DNA from: Frigidibacter sp. RF13
GTDB taxonomy: Bacteria > Pseudomonadota > Alphaproteobacteria > Rhodobacterales > Rhodobacteraceae
Direction: 5' to 3'
NCBI RefSeq assembly: GCF_026626305.1
Contig: NZ_JAPNUE010000002.1
Span: forward strand, 248,001 to 312,000
Length of the DNA stretch: 64,000 nt
The number at the start of each line of letters is the position of its first letter. Positions within the stretch are counted from its first letter, which is position 1. The position numbers were made by a program, and so were the translations under genes. The notes below the pieces were generated by a model, which saw nothing but the letters and a program-made list of their open reading frames with translations, searched no databases and was not told the DNA's origin. Positions 8,586 to 17,483 of the stretch are shown one piece after another.

Positions 8586-9374
8586 ATGCAGGCAGAAAAA
8601 GTAGCGGATCACATCACCGGCTGGCTGGGGGAGTATACCCGGAAAGCCGGCATGAAAGGCTTCGTCGTCGGCGTGTCCGGCGGCATAGATTCCGCAGTCG
8701 TTTCAAGCCTTTGCGCCCGAACCGGCCTGCCAACGCTCGTGGTCGAGATGCCGATCCACCAGTCCCCCGACCAGGTCACCCGCGCCCGCGCCCACATCGC
8801 AAATCTCACCGCCCGCCACCCCAATGTCGAAGGCGCCGAGGTAGACCTGACCGAGCCCTACGACCGCCTCGTTAACGCCCTCCCAAACTCCCCTGATTCT
8901 CCCTCGCGTGACATGGCTTTGGTCAATACAAGGGCGCGTCTGAGGATGACGACGCTCTATTATCTTGCGGGGCTTCACGGTTCTCTGGTTGCCGGTACCG
9001 GCAACAAGGTCGAGGATTTCGGCATTGGCTTTTATACCAAATATGGGGATGGCGGCGTCGATCTCAGCCCGATCGCCGATCTGATGAAGACCGATGTCTT
9101 TGCTCTCGGCCGGGTCCTCGGCGTCGGTGAGGCGATCCTCAAGGCCGCGCCGACCGACGGGCTCTGGGGCGACGCGCGCACCGACGAAGACCAGATCGGC
9201 GCCTCCTATCCCGAGCTCGAATGGGCGATGACCTTCTCAGGTGACGAAGCGGCGCTGACCAAACGTCAGACCGAAGTCCTAGCCATCTACCGCCGCCTGA
9301 ACGCCGCCAACCGCCACAAGATGGAACCGATCCCAGTCTGCCTCATCCCCGAGACGCTGCGCCGACCGGCTTAG
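8586..9374 (+). CDS. nadE: NAD+ synthetase, ammonia-dependent type
   Basis: A 262-residue NAD+ synthetase that adenylates nicotinic acid adenine dinucleotide and amidates it to NAD+. The PP-loop SGGIDS lies at residues 31-36, and the GTGNKVEDFGIGFYTKYGDG substrate segment is intact. There is no N-terminal nitrilase (glutaminase) domain, so ammonia is the expected nitrogen donor. The ATG at 8586 opens MQAEKVADHITGWL; longer in-frame versions start in sequence without family similarity. It is a core gene lying between accessory segments, followed by a GC-rich hairpin. Confidence 0.93.
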   Translation: MQAEKVADHITGWLGEYTRKAGMKGFVVGVSGGIDSAVVSSLCARTGLPTLVVEMPIHQSPDQVTRARAHIANLTARHPNVEGAEVDLTEPYDRLVNALPNSPDSPSRDMALVNTRARLRMTTLYYLAGLHGSLVAGTGNKVEDFGIGFYTKYGDGGVDLSPIADLMKTDVFALGRVLGVGEAILKAAPTDGLWGDARTDEDQIGASYPELEWAMTFSGDEAALTKRQTEVLAIYRRLNAANRHKMEPIPVCLIPETLRRPA

Positions 9375-9399
9375 CCTGACTGAAGGGCCACAAGCGAGC

Positions 9400-9420
9400 G
9401 CCCGCCCGCGAGCGGCGGGC
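9400..9420 (+). terminator. Hairpin after nadE
   Basis: 7-bp stem GCCCGCC / GGCGGGC with a 7-base loop, 26 bp after the nadE stop. No U-run. Confidence 0.45.
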
Positions 9421-9689
9421 CAACCCCTGAGCATCGGTCTGCCGCTACTGTCCCGGATGTACGGGTGCTTGTTGTCGCGATCCGATGCTGTGATCCTCTC
9501 GCGGATAGATGGGCGTATCATGGGACAGATGCCGCTCGTTGCGCCACGAACGGACACGCTGTCAGGGCGGCAATATGGCGACGGCGAGTTTGGCTCGCGC
9601 ATTTGAGCCGCTTCTGGCGTCCATGCGCGCTGCCGCGAAAGCGGGACGGTCCATTCGGCCATGGAGTCACGAAAGCATGGGCCGTCATA

Positions 9690-9819
9690 TCAGCTGTCCC
9701 AGATTGCGCCGAAGGCGGGAATGCCGTGGGTTTCCATGTCATGAACCACCCTGCGAGTGAGCTTCTGGTTCGATATGACGATCACCGCCTCGGCGCCGCT
9801 GTCGCGCACCGCCTAAAGG
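9690..9819 (-). pseudogene. Possible 3' gene remnant truncated at the IS edge
   Basis: On the minus strand a 38-codon frame beginning VRDSGAEAVIVISNQKLTRR and ending HGIPAFGAIWDS then stop has protein-like composition. An in-frame TAG lies just upstream, close to the IS terminus. It may be the C-terminal end of a gene destroyed by insertion. The family is not recognised. Confidence 0.3.
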
Positions 9820-10627
9820 GGGATTGCCAACCTATTTTCGCCTGGTTGAGAGGAGTGAGATCCTTGCCGGTCAAGCGGCCATTTCCGCAGCATAGTCTTC
9901 CCAGATGCCAAAAGCATCGGTCCTGGCGTGGCGGTATGAGATTGCGAAGAGTTGATAGCGGCGGGGTCGAAAGACGGTGTTGATCTGATCATGGGCAGCC
10001 AAAAATCTCTCTGCCTGCCGGGATGATTTGAACCGGCCCATGAGCTTCTCTTGCTTCCGGGTCGGTCGGTGCGAACCCTCGATCCGATTATTGATCCCCT
10101 TGTGGGCGCGGTGGTCGGCGTCCGGGGCCAACTGACGGATCGGTTTGATATAGCTGCGTAACTTGTCCGTGATGATACCGCGGGGCTGGCCAAAACGGGC
10201 GATCAGTTGCCGCAAGAAGCGTTTGGCCGCTTTGGCATTTCGCCTTGGCTGCACCAGAATGTCGAGCACATCCCCGCGCCCATCCACGGCCCGCCACAAC
10301 CACATCTTCACGCCGTTGATCGGCACGACGACTTCATCAAGGTGCCACCTATCCGCCGCAGCGGGCCGATCACGCTTGATGCAATGTGCGAGTGCCGGCC
10401 AAACCGGTTCACCCATTTGCGAATGGTCTCCCGACTGACCATGACGCCCCGTTCGGCGCGCAGATCCTCAACGTCCGCCGTGCTCAGCGCGAACCGGTGG
10501 TAGACCCACACGGCGTAAGCGACGACTTCGCGGGGGAACCTGTAACCTTTCAGGCGGGGCATCTCGGCTGGTATCCTCATGACGACCGCCTAAACTCCAC
10601 CACAGGCGGCGGCAAGTTGGCAATGCC
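9820..10627 (-). mobile_element. IS6-family insertion sequence, copy 1
   Basis: An 808-bp element bounded by 14-bp terminal inverted repeats of form GG[G/C]ATTGCCAAC[T/C]T. The transposase lies on the minus strand. Length, short terminal repeats and the DDE transposase with a WHLDE motif fit the IS6 family (IS26/IS6100-like). A near-identical inverted copy of exactly the same length lies at 12990-13797. No target duplication could be matched at its edges, as expected if outer and inner ends come from different events. Confidence 0.88.
9871..10580 (-). pseudogene. IS6-family transposase, frameshifted (copy 1)
   Basis: Two overlapping minus-strand frames (10308-10580 and 9871-10416) together spell one IS6 transposase of about 236 residues. 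The first holds the N-terminal HTH (SRETIRKWVNRFG); the second holds the DDE core: Asp in RWHLDEVV, Asp in IITDKLRSY, Glu in NNRIEGSHRPTR. Restoring one C after TTTGGC would give RFGPALAHCIKRD and join them, so a single-base deletion is the simplest explanation. The identical shift occurs in copy 2. A programmed -1 frameshift is possible but no clear slippery heptamer is seen. Confidence 0.8.
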
Positions 10628-10686
10628 CGCGCCGGAGTTAGAGTGCGCCCGTCATGCGCCCGCCAAGGTCACGTGATCGCGCGGCG

Positions 10687-11151
10687 CTATTTCGCTCCGG
10701 GCTGGACGTGATGAGAGACGATGAGCCATGTCCCGTCCGCCTGCTTCTCATAGATGTTCGTAACCACCCAGTTTACCGGCAGGACCGAGCCGTTCTTCAG
10801 CTCGAATTCACCGACTTCCAGCCCGACTTCCCAGGCGACGGACCCGCTGACATGGAGTGACCGGTTCTCGATCCGCGCCTCGCGCCGATTGAACCGCTCG
10901 TTCGCATTGGCGAAGTAGTTCTTGAGCGCGGGCCAGCCGACGACGATGTCCTTCGACATAGGCCCCACAAAAGTGATGTAGGGCGTCTGCGCGAAGACCG
11001 TGGACATCGCCGAGCCGTCGTCCAGGACCGACAGGTTCGCGTAGAATGCATCGCTGGCCGCTGACGCGTCCGCGACGTCGTCGGCATGGGCGATCGAGCC
11101 CTGCACCACGAATAGCAGCGCAGCGACGATCGGTGTCTTAAGAGCTTTCAT
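10687..11151 (-). CDS. Secreted SnoaL/NTF2-like protein
   Basis: A 154-residue protein with a clear Sec signal peptide (MKALKTPIVAALLFVVQG then cleavage near AHA-DD), followed by an NTF2/SnoaL-like cone fold: an N-terminal helix, a central segment with YITFVGPMSKDIVVGWPAL, and paired strands ending IVSHHVQPGAK. Such periplasmic proteins usually bind a small ligand or act as ketosteroid-isomerase-like enzymes; no catalytic residues can be assigned. The ATG at 11151 follows AAAAGGA. It diverges from the CadC-like regulator 152 bp away and is cargo between two IS6 copies. Confidence 0.75.
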   Translation of the reverse strand: MKALKTPIVAALLFVVQGSIAHADDVADASAASDAFYANLSVLDDGSAMSTVFAQTPYITFVGPMSKDIVVGWPALKNYFANANERFNRREARIENRSLHVSGSVAWEVGLEVGEFELKNGSVLPVNWVVTNIYEKQADGTWLIVSHHVQPGAK

Positions 11152-11303
11152 CGGAGTGTCCTTTTCAGCACGAGGTTGCGCGCCCCAGGGCGGAATGCCC
11201 CCGGGGCTTGCCAAAAGGGTGGCGCTTCGGCGCATCAAGTCCTGAAAAATCCGTGAAACCTTCTGAAAGTTCATGGTATCTTCGGTCATCTGTGGAGGGT
11301 GGC

Positions 11304-12965
11304 GTGACATTCGCGGCGTCCGAAAAGCTGGTGTTCGGGGAATTCGAGCTTCTACCCTCGCAGCGGATGCTGAGAGGGCGTGAAGGCCCCATCGAACTGC
11401 GCCCGACCAGCCTCAGCGTCCTGATCTACCTTGTCTCCTCTGCCGGACGAGTTGTTTCCAAGGAGGAACTTCTGGACGCGATCTGGCCCGACGTGACGGT
11501 GTCAGAGGAATCCCTGACGCGCTGCGTCAGCGACATCCGCTCTGCGCTTTCGGACGGCGAGCGGCGCATGCTGAAGACCGTCTCTCGCCGTGGCTACCTC
11601 TTCGCGGCAGAGGTTGAGACCGGACCAAGCAAGATCCCGACGCCTGCCCGGCGCAAGAGCATGGCCTTGACGGCAATGTTCGGCATCCTGGCGCTGATTG
11701 TCGCGCTGCTCGGCACATGGGCGCTCTCTTCAGCCCAGCCGAAGATTCACAGCAGGCCGCTCCTGGCGGTGCTGCCCTTGGAGGGCGCGGCGACAGAAGC
11801 CGACGACGACTATTTCGCAGATGGACTGACCGAAGACATCTCGCTTGCGTTGTCGCGGTTCGGGTCTATTCTTGTGATTGCCCAGTCTTCGACGGTTCGC
11901 TTCAAGGGCAGTACCGCGTCGATACGCGACATCGGAGACCAGCTTAACGCCCGGTTCCTCCTGACGGGAAGCACCCGGCGTGACGATGCCCGGATCATCC
12001 TCAATCTGCAGCTGACAGATGTTGCAGACGGCGTTCAAGTCTGGTCCGGTCAATATGACGGCGAGGTCAACGGATTCTTCGGCGCGAAGACTGCTCTTGT
12101 CGGGACAATTGCCAGCATCCTAGACCGTCAGATCACCAAGGTAGAGCTTGACCGTATCGCGCGCAGTCAGCCGCCGGACATGACCGCCTACGATCTGGTC
12201 CTGCAGGGCGACGCCTTGCTACGGAACACCGAAGGCAGGGAACGGGGCGAAAACATAGCAACGGCGCGCGACCTTTACGAACGGGCCGCGGCCATCGACC
12301 CTCGCTATTCCGAAGCTGTTGAGGGCATCGCCAACACCTATCTGCTGGCCTGGCTGGAGCCGCATTCCTCCTCTCCCCTTGCCGGCGAATTCCAGACCCC
12401 TAATGCCCTGAAATGGGCCGGCGATTATGCCCGCAAGGCCGTCGAACTTGACGAGACCAGCGCAACTGCCCGCGCGACGCTCGGCTGGATCCTCAACTGG
12501 CAGAGTGGCCCGTCCGCGGGCCTCACTCTGTACGATCAGGCCCTTCAGCTGAACCCAGGACTCGTCGACTGGCGGTACGGCCTACTATTGTCTCACGGTG
12601 GCCGCGCAGAGGAAGCCGAAGCCTACATGAAGCAGATCATGATCTCCGATCCGCTTCATCCTCCCCGATACAGGTATCTCTTGGGCAAAGCCTACTACTT
12701 CCAGGGTCGCTATGACGAAGGCTTACCGCTGATCCGTCAGGCGGCGGCCCAGATGCCGGCTCACCAGCCGTCCCACGTGCTGCTCGCGGCACTTCTGGCG
12801 GAAATCGGCGAAACGAACTCGTTGAAGGACCTCGTCGCGGAGGTGAACGCGCTCGTCCCAGGCTTCACTGTTGAGAAATGGTTGGCCTACATCCGGATCT
12901 CGGACGAAGCCTATGCCGACCGCTTGCGACGAGGTTTGCTGGCGGCAGGGTTTCCGGAAACCTGA
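11304..12965 (+). CDS. CadC-like winged-helix membrane regulator with TolB-like and TPR domains
   Basis: A 553-residue one-component membrane regulator. Residues about 5-105 form an OmpR/ToxR-type winged helix (FELLPSQRMLRG ... LKTVSRRGYLF). A single membrane segment spans about 119-142. A periplasmic TolB-N-like domain (LLAVLPLEG ... YFADGLTEDI) covers about 150-265, and TPR-like repeats run to the C-terminus. Proteins of this plan occur widely in alphaproteobacteria, sometimes with an adenylate cyclase domain; none is seen here. The GTG start at 11304 follows GGAGGG; an upstream TTG would add 32 unrelated residues. The divergent secreted NTF2-like gene is its likely target, by inference. 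Confidence 0.85.
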   Translation: MTFAASEKLVFGEFELLPSQRMLRGREGPIELRPTSLSVLIYLVSSAGRVVSKEELLDAIWPDVTVSEESLTRCVSDIRSALSDGERRMLKTVSRRGYLFAAEVETGPSKIPTPARRKSMALTAMFGILALIVALLGTWALSSAQPKIHSRPLLAVLPLEGAATEADDDYFADGLTEDISLALSRFGSILVIAQSSTVRFKGSTASIRDIGDQLNARFLLTGSTRRDDARIILNLQLTDVADGVQVWSGQYDGEVNGFFGAKTALVGTIASILDRQITKVELDRIARSQPPDMTAYDLVLQGDALLRNTEGRERGENIATARDLYERAAAIDPRYSEAVEGIANTYLLAWLEPHSSSPLAGEFQTPNALKWAGDYARKAVELDETSATARATLGWILNWQSGPSAGLTLYDQALQLNPGLVDWRYGLLLSHGGRAEEAEAYMKQIMISDPLHPPRYRYLLGKAYYFQGRYDEGLPLIRQAAAQMPAHQPSHVLLAALLAEIGETNSLKDLVAEVNALVPGFTVEKWLAYIRISDEAYADRLRRGLLAAGFPET

Positions 12966-12989
12966 TTCTGCTGCGCTATCACGCCAAAC

Positions 12990-13797
12990 GGCATAGCCAA
13001 CTTGCCGTCGCCTGTGGTGGAGTTTAGGCGGTCGTCATGAGGATACCAGCCGAGATGCCCCGCCTGAAAGGTTACAGGTTCCCCCGCGAAGTCGTCGCTT
13101 ACGCCGTGTGGGTCTACCACCGGTTCGCGCTGAGCACGGCGGACGTTGAGGATCTGCGCGCCGAACGGGGCGTCATGGTCAGTCGGGAGACCATTCGCAA
13201 ATGGGTGAACCGGTTTGGCCGGCACTCGCACATTGCATCAAGCGTGATCGGCCCGCTGCGGCGGATAGGTGGCACCTTGATGAAGTCGTCGTGCCGATCA
13301 ACGGCGTGAAGATTTGGTTGTGGCGGGCCGTGGATGGGCGCGGGGATGTGCTCGACATTCTGGTGCAGCCAAGGCGAAATGCCAAAGCGGCCAAACGCTT
13401 CTTGCGGCAACTGATCGCCCGTTTTGGCCAGCCCCGCGGTATCATCACGGACAAGTTACGCAGCTATATCAAACCGATCCGTCAGTTGGCCCCGGACGCC
13501 GACCACCGCGCCCACAAGGGGATCAATAATCGGATCGAGGGTTCGCACCGACCGACCCGGAAGCAAGAGAAGCTCATGGGCCGGTTCAAATCATCCCGGC
13601 AGGCAGAGAGATTTTTGGCTGCCCATGATCAGATCAACACCGTCTTTCGACCCCGCCGCTATCAACTCTCCGCAATCTCATACCGCCACGCCAGGACCGA
13701 TGCTTTTGGCATCTGGGAAGACTATGCTGCGGAAATGGCCGCTTGACCGGCAAGGATCTCACTCCTCTCAACCAGGCGAAAATAAGTTGGCAATCCC
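12990..13797 (+). mobile_element. IS6-family insertion sequence, copy 2 (inverted relative to copy 1)
   Basis: An 808-bp near-identical copy of the element at 9820-10627, opposite in orientation. A few single-base differences are visible, for example one changing Met to Ile and one changing Phe to Ser in the transposase, plus changes at the inner terminus (GGCATAGCC versus GGCATTGCC). Its outer end lies 7 bp from the stop of the glxA-type gene, and its inner end lies 24 bp after the CadC-like gene. Confidence 0.88.
13037..13746 (+). pseudogene. IS6-family transposase, frameshifted (copy 2)
   Basis: Frames 13037-13309 and 13201-13746 encode the two halves of the same IS6 transposase, offset by -1 exactly as in copy 1. 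The HTH half and the DDE half (WHLDE, TDK, and Glu in NNRIEGSH) are otherwise intact. Because both copies share the lesion, it predates the duplication or was spread by gene conversion; movement would then need a transposase supplied in trans. Confidence 0.8.
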
Positions 13798-13803
13798 CCG
13801 AAC

Positions 13804-14775
13804 TTATCCGGCCTGGGCCAGGCGACGCTCGTCGCGCGGGCACAGGCCGAACATCTCGGTATAATGGCGCGCGAGCGTCGCAGTCGTGAGATAGCCGACC
13901 GACACCGCGATATCGCGCAGGCCATCTTTTGAATAGAGGACGCGCTGGCGAGCCTTTCTGAGCCTGAGCTGGTGGTAATATCTCAGCGGGCTTTGCCCGG
14001 TTTCCTGCTTGAAGAGACGCTCGAAATGGCGGTTCGACAGGCCGACCGCCTCGGCCACGTCGGGAATGCGCAGCGGATCCTCGATATGGGTCGAGAATAG
14101 GTCGATCGCCCGGCGGACGGGCGCTGCCAGCTGCTCAGAAAGGCTGTCTGATCGGCCGACAGGGGTCTTTTGCGCCATGTCTTCCTCATGCGGGACCGGG
14201 TGCTGGAACCAGCAGGCGACTTCGGTCATGCAATCGCGGCCCAGCCTTTCCTCGATCAGGCGCAGCATCAGGCCGAAGACCGCGCCAGAACCGGACACGG
14301 TGGCACGGCGCCGGTCGCGGCAGATGACAGTCTCGGTGGTGTCCACATCGGGGAACCGGGCTTTGAAGGCAGCCTCATAGCACCAGTGAACCGAGCAGGT
14401 GCGCCCCTCCATCAACCCAGCCCGCGCCAGGGGGAAGATACCGCCCGAAAAGGCGCCAAGCGTCACGCCGGTCCGGTCGAGCCAGCGCAGCCGCGCCGGG
14501 CTGCGGCGGGGGTCGCCATAGTCCGCCGTCGGGGGCGAGAGGAGGTAGAGATGGTCGAGCCCCACCACCTCCTGCAGCGTCGCGTCGGGCTCAAAGCCGA
14601 TCTCGGCCGAGGACCGGACGGTCGCGCGCGTCTCTGCGATCAGCCGCCAGGCGAAGATACGGCGACCGGTGATCTCGTTAGCCGCACGCAGGGGTTCGAT
14701 GGCCGAGGTCATGCAGGCCATCGGAAAACCGGGGAAGAGAAGAAAGCCGAACTGGATGGGGCTGGTGTCGGTCAT
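13804..14775 (-). CDS. glxA: GlxA-type AraC-family transcriptional regulator
   Basis: A 323-residue regulator with an N-terminal DJ-1/PfpI-like (class I glutamine amidotransferase-like) domain, about residues 5-190 (FGFLLFPGFPMACM ... TLGAFSGGIFPLA), and a C-terminal AraC double HTH, about 220-318 (IPDVAEAVGLSNRHFERLFK). In rhizobia, glxA sits with glxBCD and glnT; here the same set follows on the same strand upstream, so it is the likely regulator of the gmaS/mgs operon. The ATG at 14775 is preferred to a TTG three codons earlier. An IS6 copy ends 7 bp past its stop. Confidence 0.85.
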   Translation of the reverse strand: MTDTSPIQFGFLLFPGFPMACMTSAIEPLRAANEITGRRIFAWRLIAETRATVRSSAEIGFEPDATLQEVVGLDHLYLLSPPTADYGDPRRSPARLRWLDRTGVTLGAFSGGIFPLARAGLMEGRTCSVHWCYEAAFKARFPDVDTTETVICRDRRRATVSGSGAVFGLMLRLIEERLGRDCMTEVACWFQHPVPHEEDMAQKTPVGRSDSLSEQLAAPVRRAIDLFSTHIEDPLRIPDVAEAVGLSNRHFERLFKQETGQSPLRYYHQLRLRKARQRVLYSKDGLRDIAVSVGYLTTATLARHYTEMFGLCPRDERRLAQAG

Positions 14776-14808
14776 AGGTCTCAAGGCCCGGCTTCTTCCG
14801 GCTGGGGG

Positions 14809-16116
14809 TCAGATATCCAGCGTATTCTCGGTTTCCCAGCGGGAGAAGTGCGAGCAATAGCTGTTCCATTCCTGGTGCTTCAGCTTGAGATAGGCCGCAG
14901 AAAACTCCTCGCCCATCATCGCCTTCAGCAGCTTGTCCTTGTCGTACTCGCGCAGAGCGTCGAGAAGGTTCAGCGGCAGTTTTGGCGCGTTCTTCACCGT
15001 ATGGCCGAACTGATACATGTCGATATCGTGCCGCTTGCCCGGATCGGCCTTGGTGCGCACCCCGTCGAGCCCGGCGGCAAGAATGACCGCCTGCATGAGA
15101 TAGGGGTTGGCGGCGCCGTCGGGCAGGCGCAGCTCGAACCGGCCGGGGCCGGGGACGCGCACCATATGGGTGCGGTTGTTGCCAGTCCAGGTGACGGTGT
15201 TCGGTGCCCAGGTGGCGCCGGATGTGGTGCGGGGCGCATTGATGCGTTTGTAGCTGTTCACCGTCGGGTTGGTGATCGCCGCAAGCGCGGAGGCGTGCTT
15301 CATGATCCCGCCAAGGAAATGGCGGCCACGATCGGAAAGGCCCAGTTCCGCCTTCTTGTCGGCAAAGGCATTGGTCTTACCGTCGAGCGACCAGACCGAG
15401 ATATGGGCGTGGCAGCCCGAACCGGTCAGGCCTTTGAACGGTTTGGGCATGAAGGTGGCACGGAAGCCGTGCTTTTCGGCCACCGACTTGACCATGAACT
15501 TGAAGAAGGAATGTTTGTCGGCGGTCTGCAGCACGTCATCATATTTCCAGTTCATCTCGAACTGGCCGGTCGCATCCTCATGGTCGTTCTGGTAGGGCTC
15601 CCAGCCCATCTCCAGCATATAGTCGCAGATTTCCGAGATCACGTCATAGCGGCGCATCACCGCTTGCTGGTCGTAACAGGGCTTTTCCGCCGTGTCGTAG
15701 ATATCGGACACGCCCGAGCCTTCGGCATTCAGGATGAAGAATTCGGGCTCGACCCCGGTGCGGACCCGAAGACCGTCTTTCGCAGCCTCGGCGATCAGCC
15801 GCTCCAGCACGTTGCGCGGCGCCTGATCGACGAGCTTTTCCTCCATCGTGGCGCGGGCAGCGACCCAGGCCACTTCTTTCTTCCAGGGCAGCTGGATGGC
15901 GCTGTCGGGGTCGGGCACCGCCATCAGGTCGGGGTGGGCAGGCGTCAGGTCGAGCCAGGTCGCAAACCCGGCGAAGCCCGCGCCCTCGACCGACATGTCA
16001 CCGATCGCCTGGGTGGGCACAAGTTTCGCGCGCTGTCCCCCGAAGAGATCGGTATAGGAGATCATGAAGTATTTGACGCCGTGTTCCTTGGCCCATTTGG
16101 CAAGGTCTTTCGCCAT
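14809..16116 (-). CDS. gmaS: Gamma-glutamylmethylamide synthetase / GlnT-type glutamine synthetase
   Basis: A 435-residue member of the glutamine synthetase superfamily of the GlnT/GmaS type. GmaS joins glutamate and methylamine with ATP to form gamma-glutamylmethylamide, first step of the N-methylglutamate route. Visible active-site elements include GVEPEFFI (metal glutamates), NDHEDATGQFEMNW, GSGCHAHISVW, and the arginine motif in PGPGRFELRLPDGAANPY. Assignment as GmaS rather than a plain glutamine synthetase rests on its place beside the three N-methylglutamate synthase genes. It follows mgsC on the same strand with a 32-bp gap, behind GGGAGC. Confidence 0.85.
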   Translation of the reverse strand: MAKDLAKWAKEHGVKYFMISYTDLFGGQRAKLVPTQAIGDMSVEGAGFAGFATWLDLTPAHPDLMAVPDPDSAIQLPWKKEVAWVAARATMEEKLVDQAPRNVLERLIAEAAKDGLRVRTGVEPEFFILNAEGSGVSDIYDTAEKPCYDQQAVMRRYDVISEICDYMLEMGWEPYQNDHEDATGQFEMNWKYDDVLQTADKHSFFKFMVKSVAEKHGFRATFMPKPFKGLTGSGCHAHISVWSLDGKTNAFADKKAELGLSDRGRHFLGGIMKHASALAAITNPTVNSYKRINAPRTTSGATWAPNTVTWTGNNRTHMVRVPGPGRFELRLPDGAANPYLMQAVILAAGLDGVRTKADPGKRHDIDMYQFGHTVKNAPKLPLNLLDALREYDKDKLLKAMMGEEFSAAYLKLKHQEWNSYCSHFSRWETENTLDI

Positions 16117-16148
16117 TCTCGTAGCTCCCTGTTGTCTTTTTTCCTTGG

Positions 16149-17474
16149 TCAGTACCCGTTGCGTCCGGGTATCCAGTTCGTTCCCGCGATTGGCACCCCA
16201 GCCATTGCGGCGGCTTCGATCGTCAGCGCGCACAGGTCCTCGGGTTCCAGATTGTGCAAATGGTTCTTGCCGCAGGCCCGAGCGATGGTCTGCGCCTCCA
16301 GCGTCATGACCTTGAGGTAATTCTTCAGGCGCCGCCCGCCGAGGATCGGGTCGAAGCGGTTGAATAGCTCCGGGTCCTGGGTGGTGATCCCGGCGGGGTC
16401 TCGGCCCTCGTGCCAGTCATCGTAGGCCCCGGCCGTGGTGCCGAGCTTCCGGTATTCGGCCTCGAGTGCCGGGTCGTTGTCGCCAAGCGCGATCAGCGCC
16501 GCCGTGCCGATCGACACGGCATCGGCACCAAGTGCTAGCGCTTTGGCCACGTCCGCGCCATTGCGGATACCACCCGAGACGATCAGCTGCACCTTTCGGT
16601 GCATGCCGAGGTCCTGCAGGGCCTTCACTGCCTGAGGAATGCAGGCAAGCGTAGGCTGGCCCACATGTTCGATGAACACGTCCTGCGTCGCCGCTGTGCC
16701 GCCCTGCATCCCGTCCAGAACCACGACATCGGCCCCGGCCTTAACGCTGAGCGCCGTGTCGTAATAGGGCCGGGCGCCGCCGATCTTCACATAGATCGGG
16801 ATCTGCCAGTCGGTGATCTCGCGCAGTTCGTGGATCTTGATCTCCATGTCGTCCGGCCCGGTCCAATCGGGGTGGCGACAAGCCGACCGCTGGTCGATGC
16901 CCTTTGGCAAGTTGCGCATCATCGCGACCCGGTCGGAAATCTTCTGGCCAAGCAACATGCCGCCGCCGCCAGGTTTCGCGCCCTGGCCCACCACCAGTTC
17001 GATCGCGTCGGCGCGGCGCAGATCGTCGGGGTTCATGCCATAGCGCGAGGGCAGGTACTGGTAGACAAGGGTCTTGGAATGGCCGCGTTCCTCTTCGGTC
17101 ATGCCGCCGTCGCCGGTGGTGGTCGAGGTGCCCGCGGCACTCGCGCCCCGGCCCAATGCCTCTTTTGCCGGTCCAGAAAGCGAGCCGAAGCTCATGCCCG
17201 CGATGGTGATCGGTATATCCAGATGGATCGGTTTCTTGGCAAAGCGCGTCCCGAGCCAGACATCGGTGCCGCATTTCTCGCGGTAGCCTTCCAGCGGATA
17301 ACGGCTGATCGACGCGCCGAGAAAGAGAAGGTCGTCGAAATGTGGCAGGCGCCGTTTCGAGCCGCCGCCACGAATGTCATAGATGCCGGACGCCGCTGCG
17401 CGACGTATCTCGGCATTCGCCTCGGGCGAGAAGGTCCAGGAAAATTTCGGGGGCGTATGGGGAAAATCGCTCAT
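16149..17474 (-). CDS. mgsC: N-methylglutamate synthase, FMN-binding glutamate-synthase-like subunit
   Basis: A 441-residue protein matching the central FMN-binding alpha/beta barrel of glutamate synthase (GltB domain 2; GlxD in rhizobia). Glycine-rich flavin motifs are seen in ITIAGMSFGSLSGPAKEALG, TTTGDGGMT, QGAKPGGGGMLLG, and VLDGMQGGTAATQDVF and LIVSGGIRNGADVAKALALG. In the MgsABC complex this subunit would carry the redox chemistry that moves the amine onto 2-oxoglutarate. The start ATG at 17474 opens MSDFPHTPPKFSW, 9 bp after the mgsB stop. Confidence 0.88.
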   Translation of the reverse strand: MSDFPHTPPKFSWTFSPEANAEIRRAAASGIYDIRGGGSKRRLPHFDDLLFLGASISRYPLEGYREKCGTDVWLGTRFAKKPIHLDIPITIAGMSFGSLSGPAKEALGRGASAAGTSTTTGDGGMTEEERGHSKTLVYQYLPSRYGMNPDDLRRADAIELVVGQGAKPGGGGMLLGQKISDRVAMMRNLPKGIDQRSACRHPDWTGPDDMEIKIHELREITDWQIPIYVKIGGARPYYDTALSVKAGADVVVLDGMQGGTAATQDVFIEHVGQPTLACIPQAVKALQDLGMHRKVQLIVSGGIRNGADVAKALALGADAVSIGTAALIALGDNDPALEAEYRKLGTTAGAYDDWHEGRDPAGITTQDPELFNRFDPILGGRRLKNYLKVMTLEAQTIARACGKNHLHNLEPEDLCALTIEAAAMAGVPIAGTNWIPGRNGY

Positions 17475-17483
17475 CCGGGCGCC

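Larger units (their letters stand above)
9375..9819. other. Gene-poor stretch between nadE and the first IS copy
   Basis: 445 bp with no convincing complete gene. It contains the nadE hairpin, then unassigned sequence to about 9690, then a short open fragment on the minus strand that runs up to the IS edge. Confidence 0.5.

Noticed and set aside
9465..9983. Plus-strand 172-codon frame between nadE and the IS
   Set aside because: It crosses the IS boundary and is arginine/tryptophan-rich, typical of antisense GC-rich sequence.
14170..16320. 716-codon plus-strand frame over glxA and gmaS
   Set aside because: Antisense shadow of two well-supported genes; long open antisense frames are expected from third-position GC bias.
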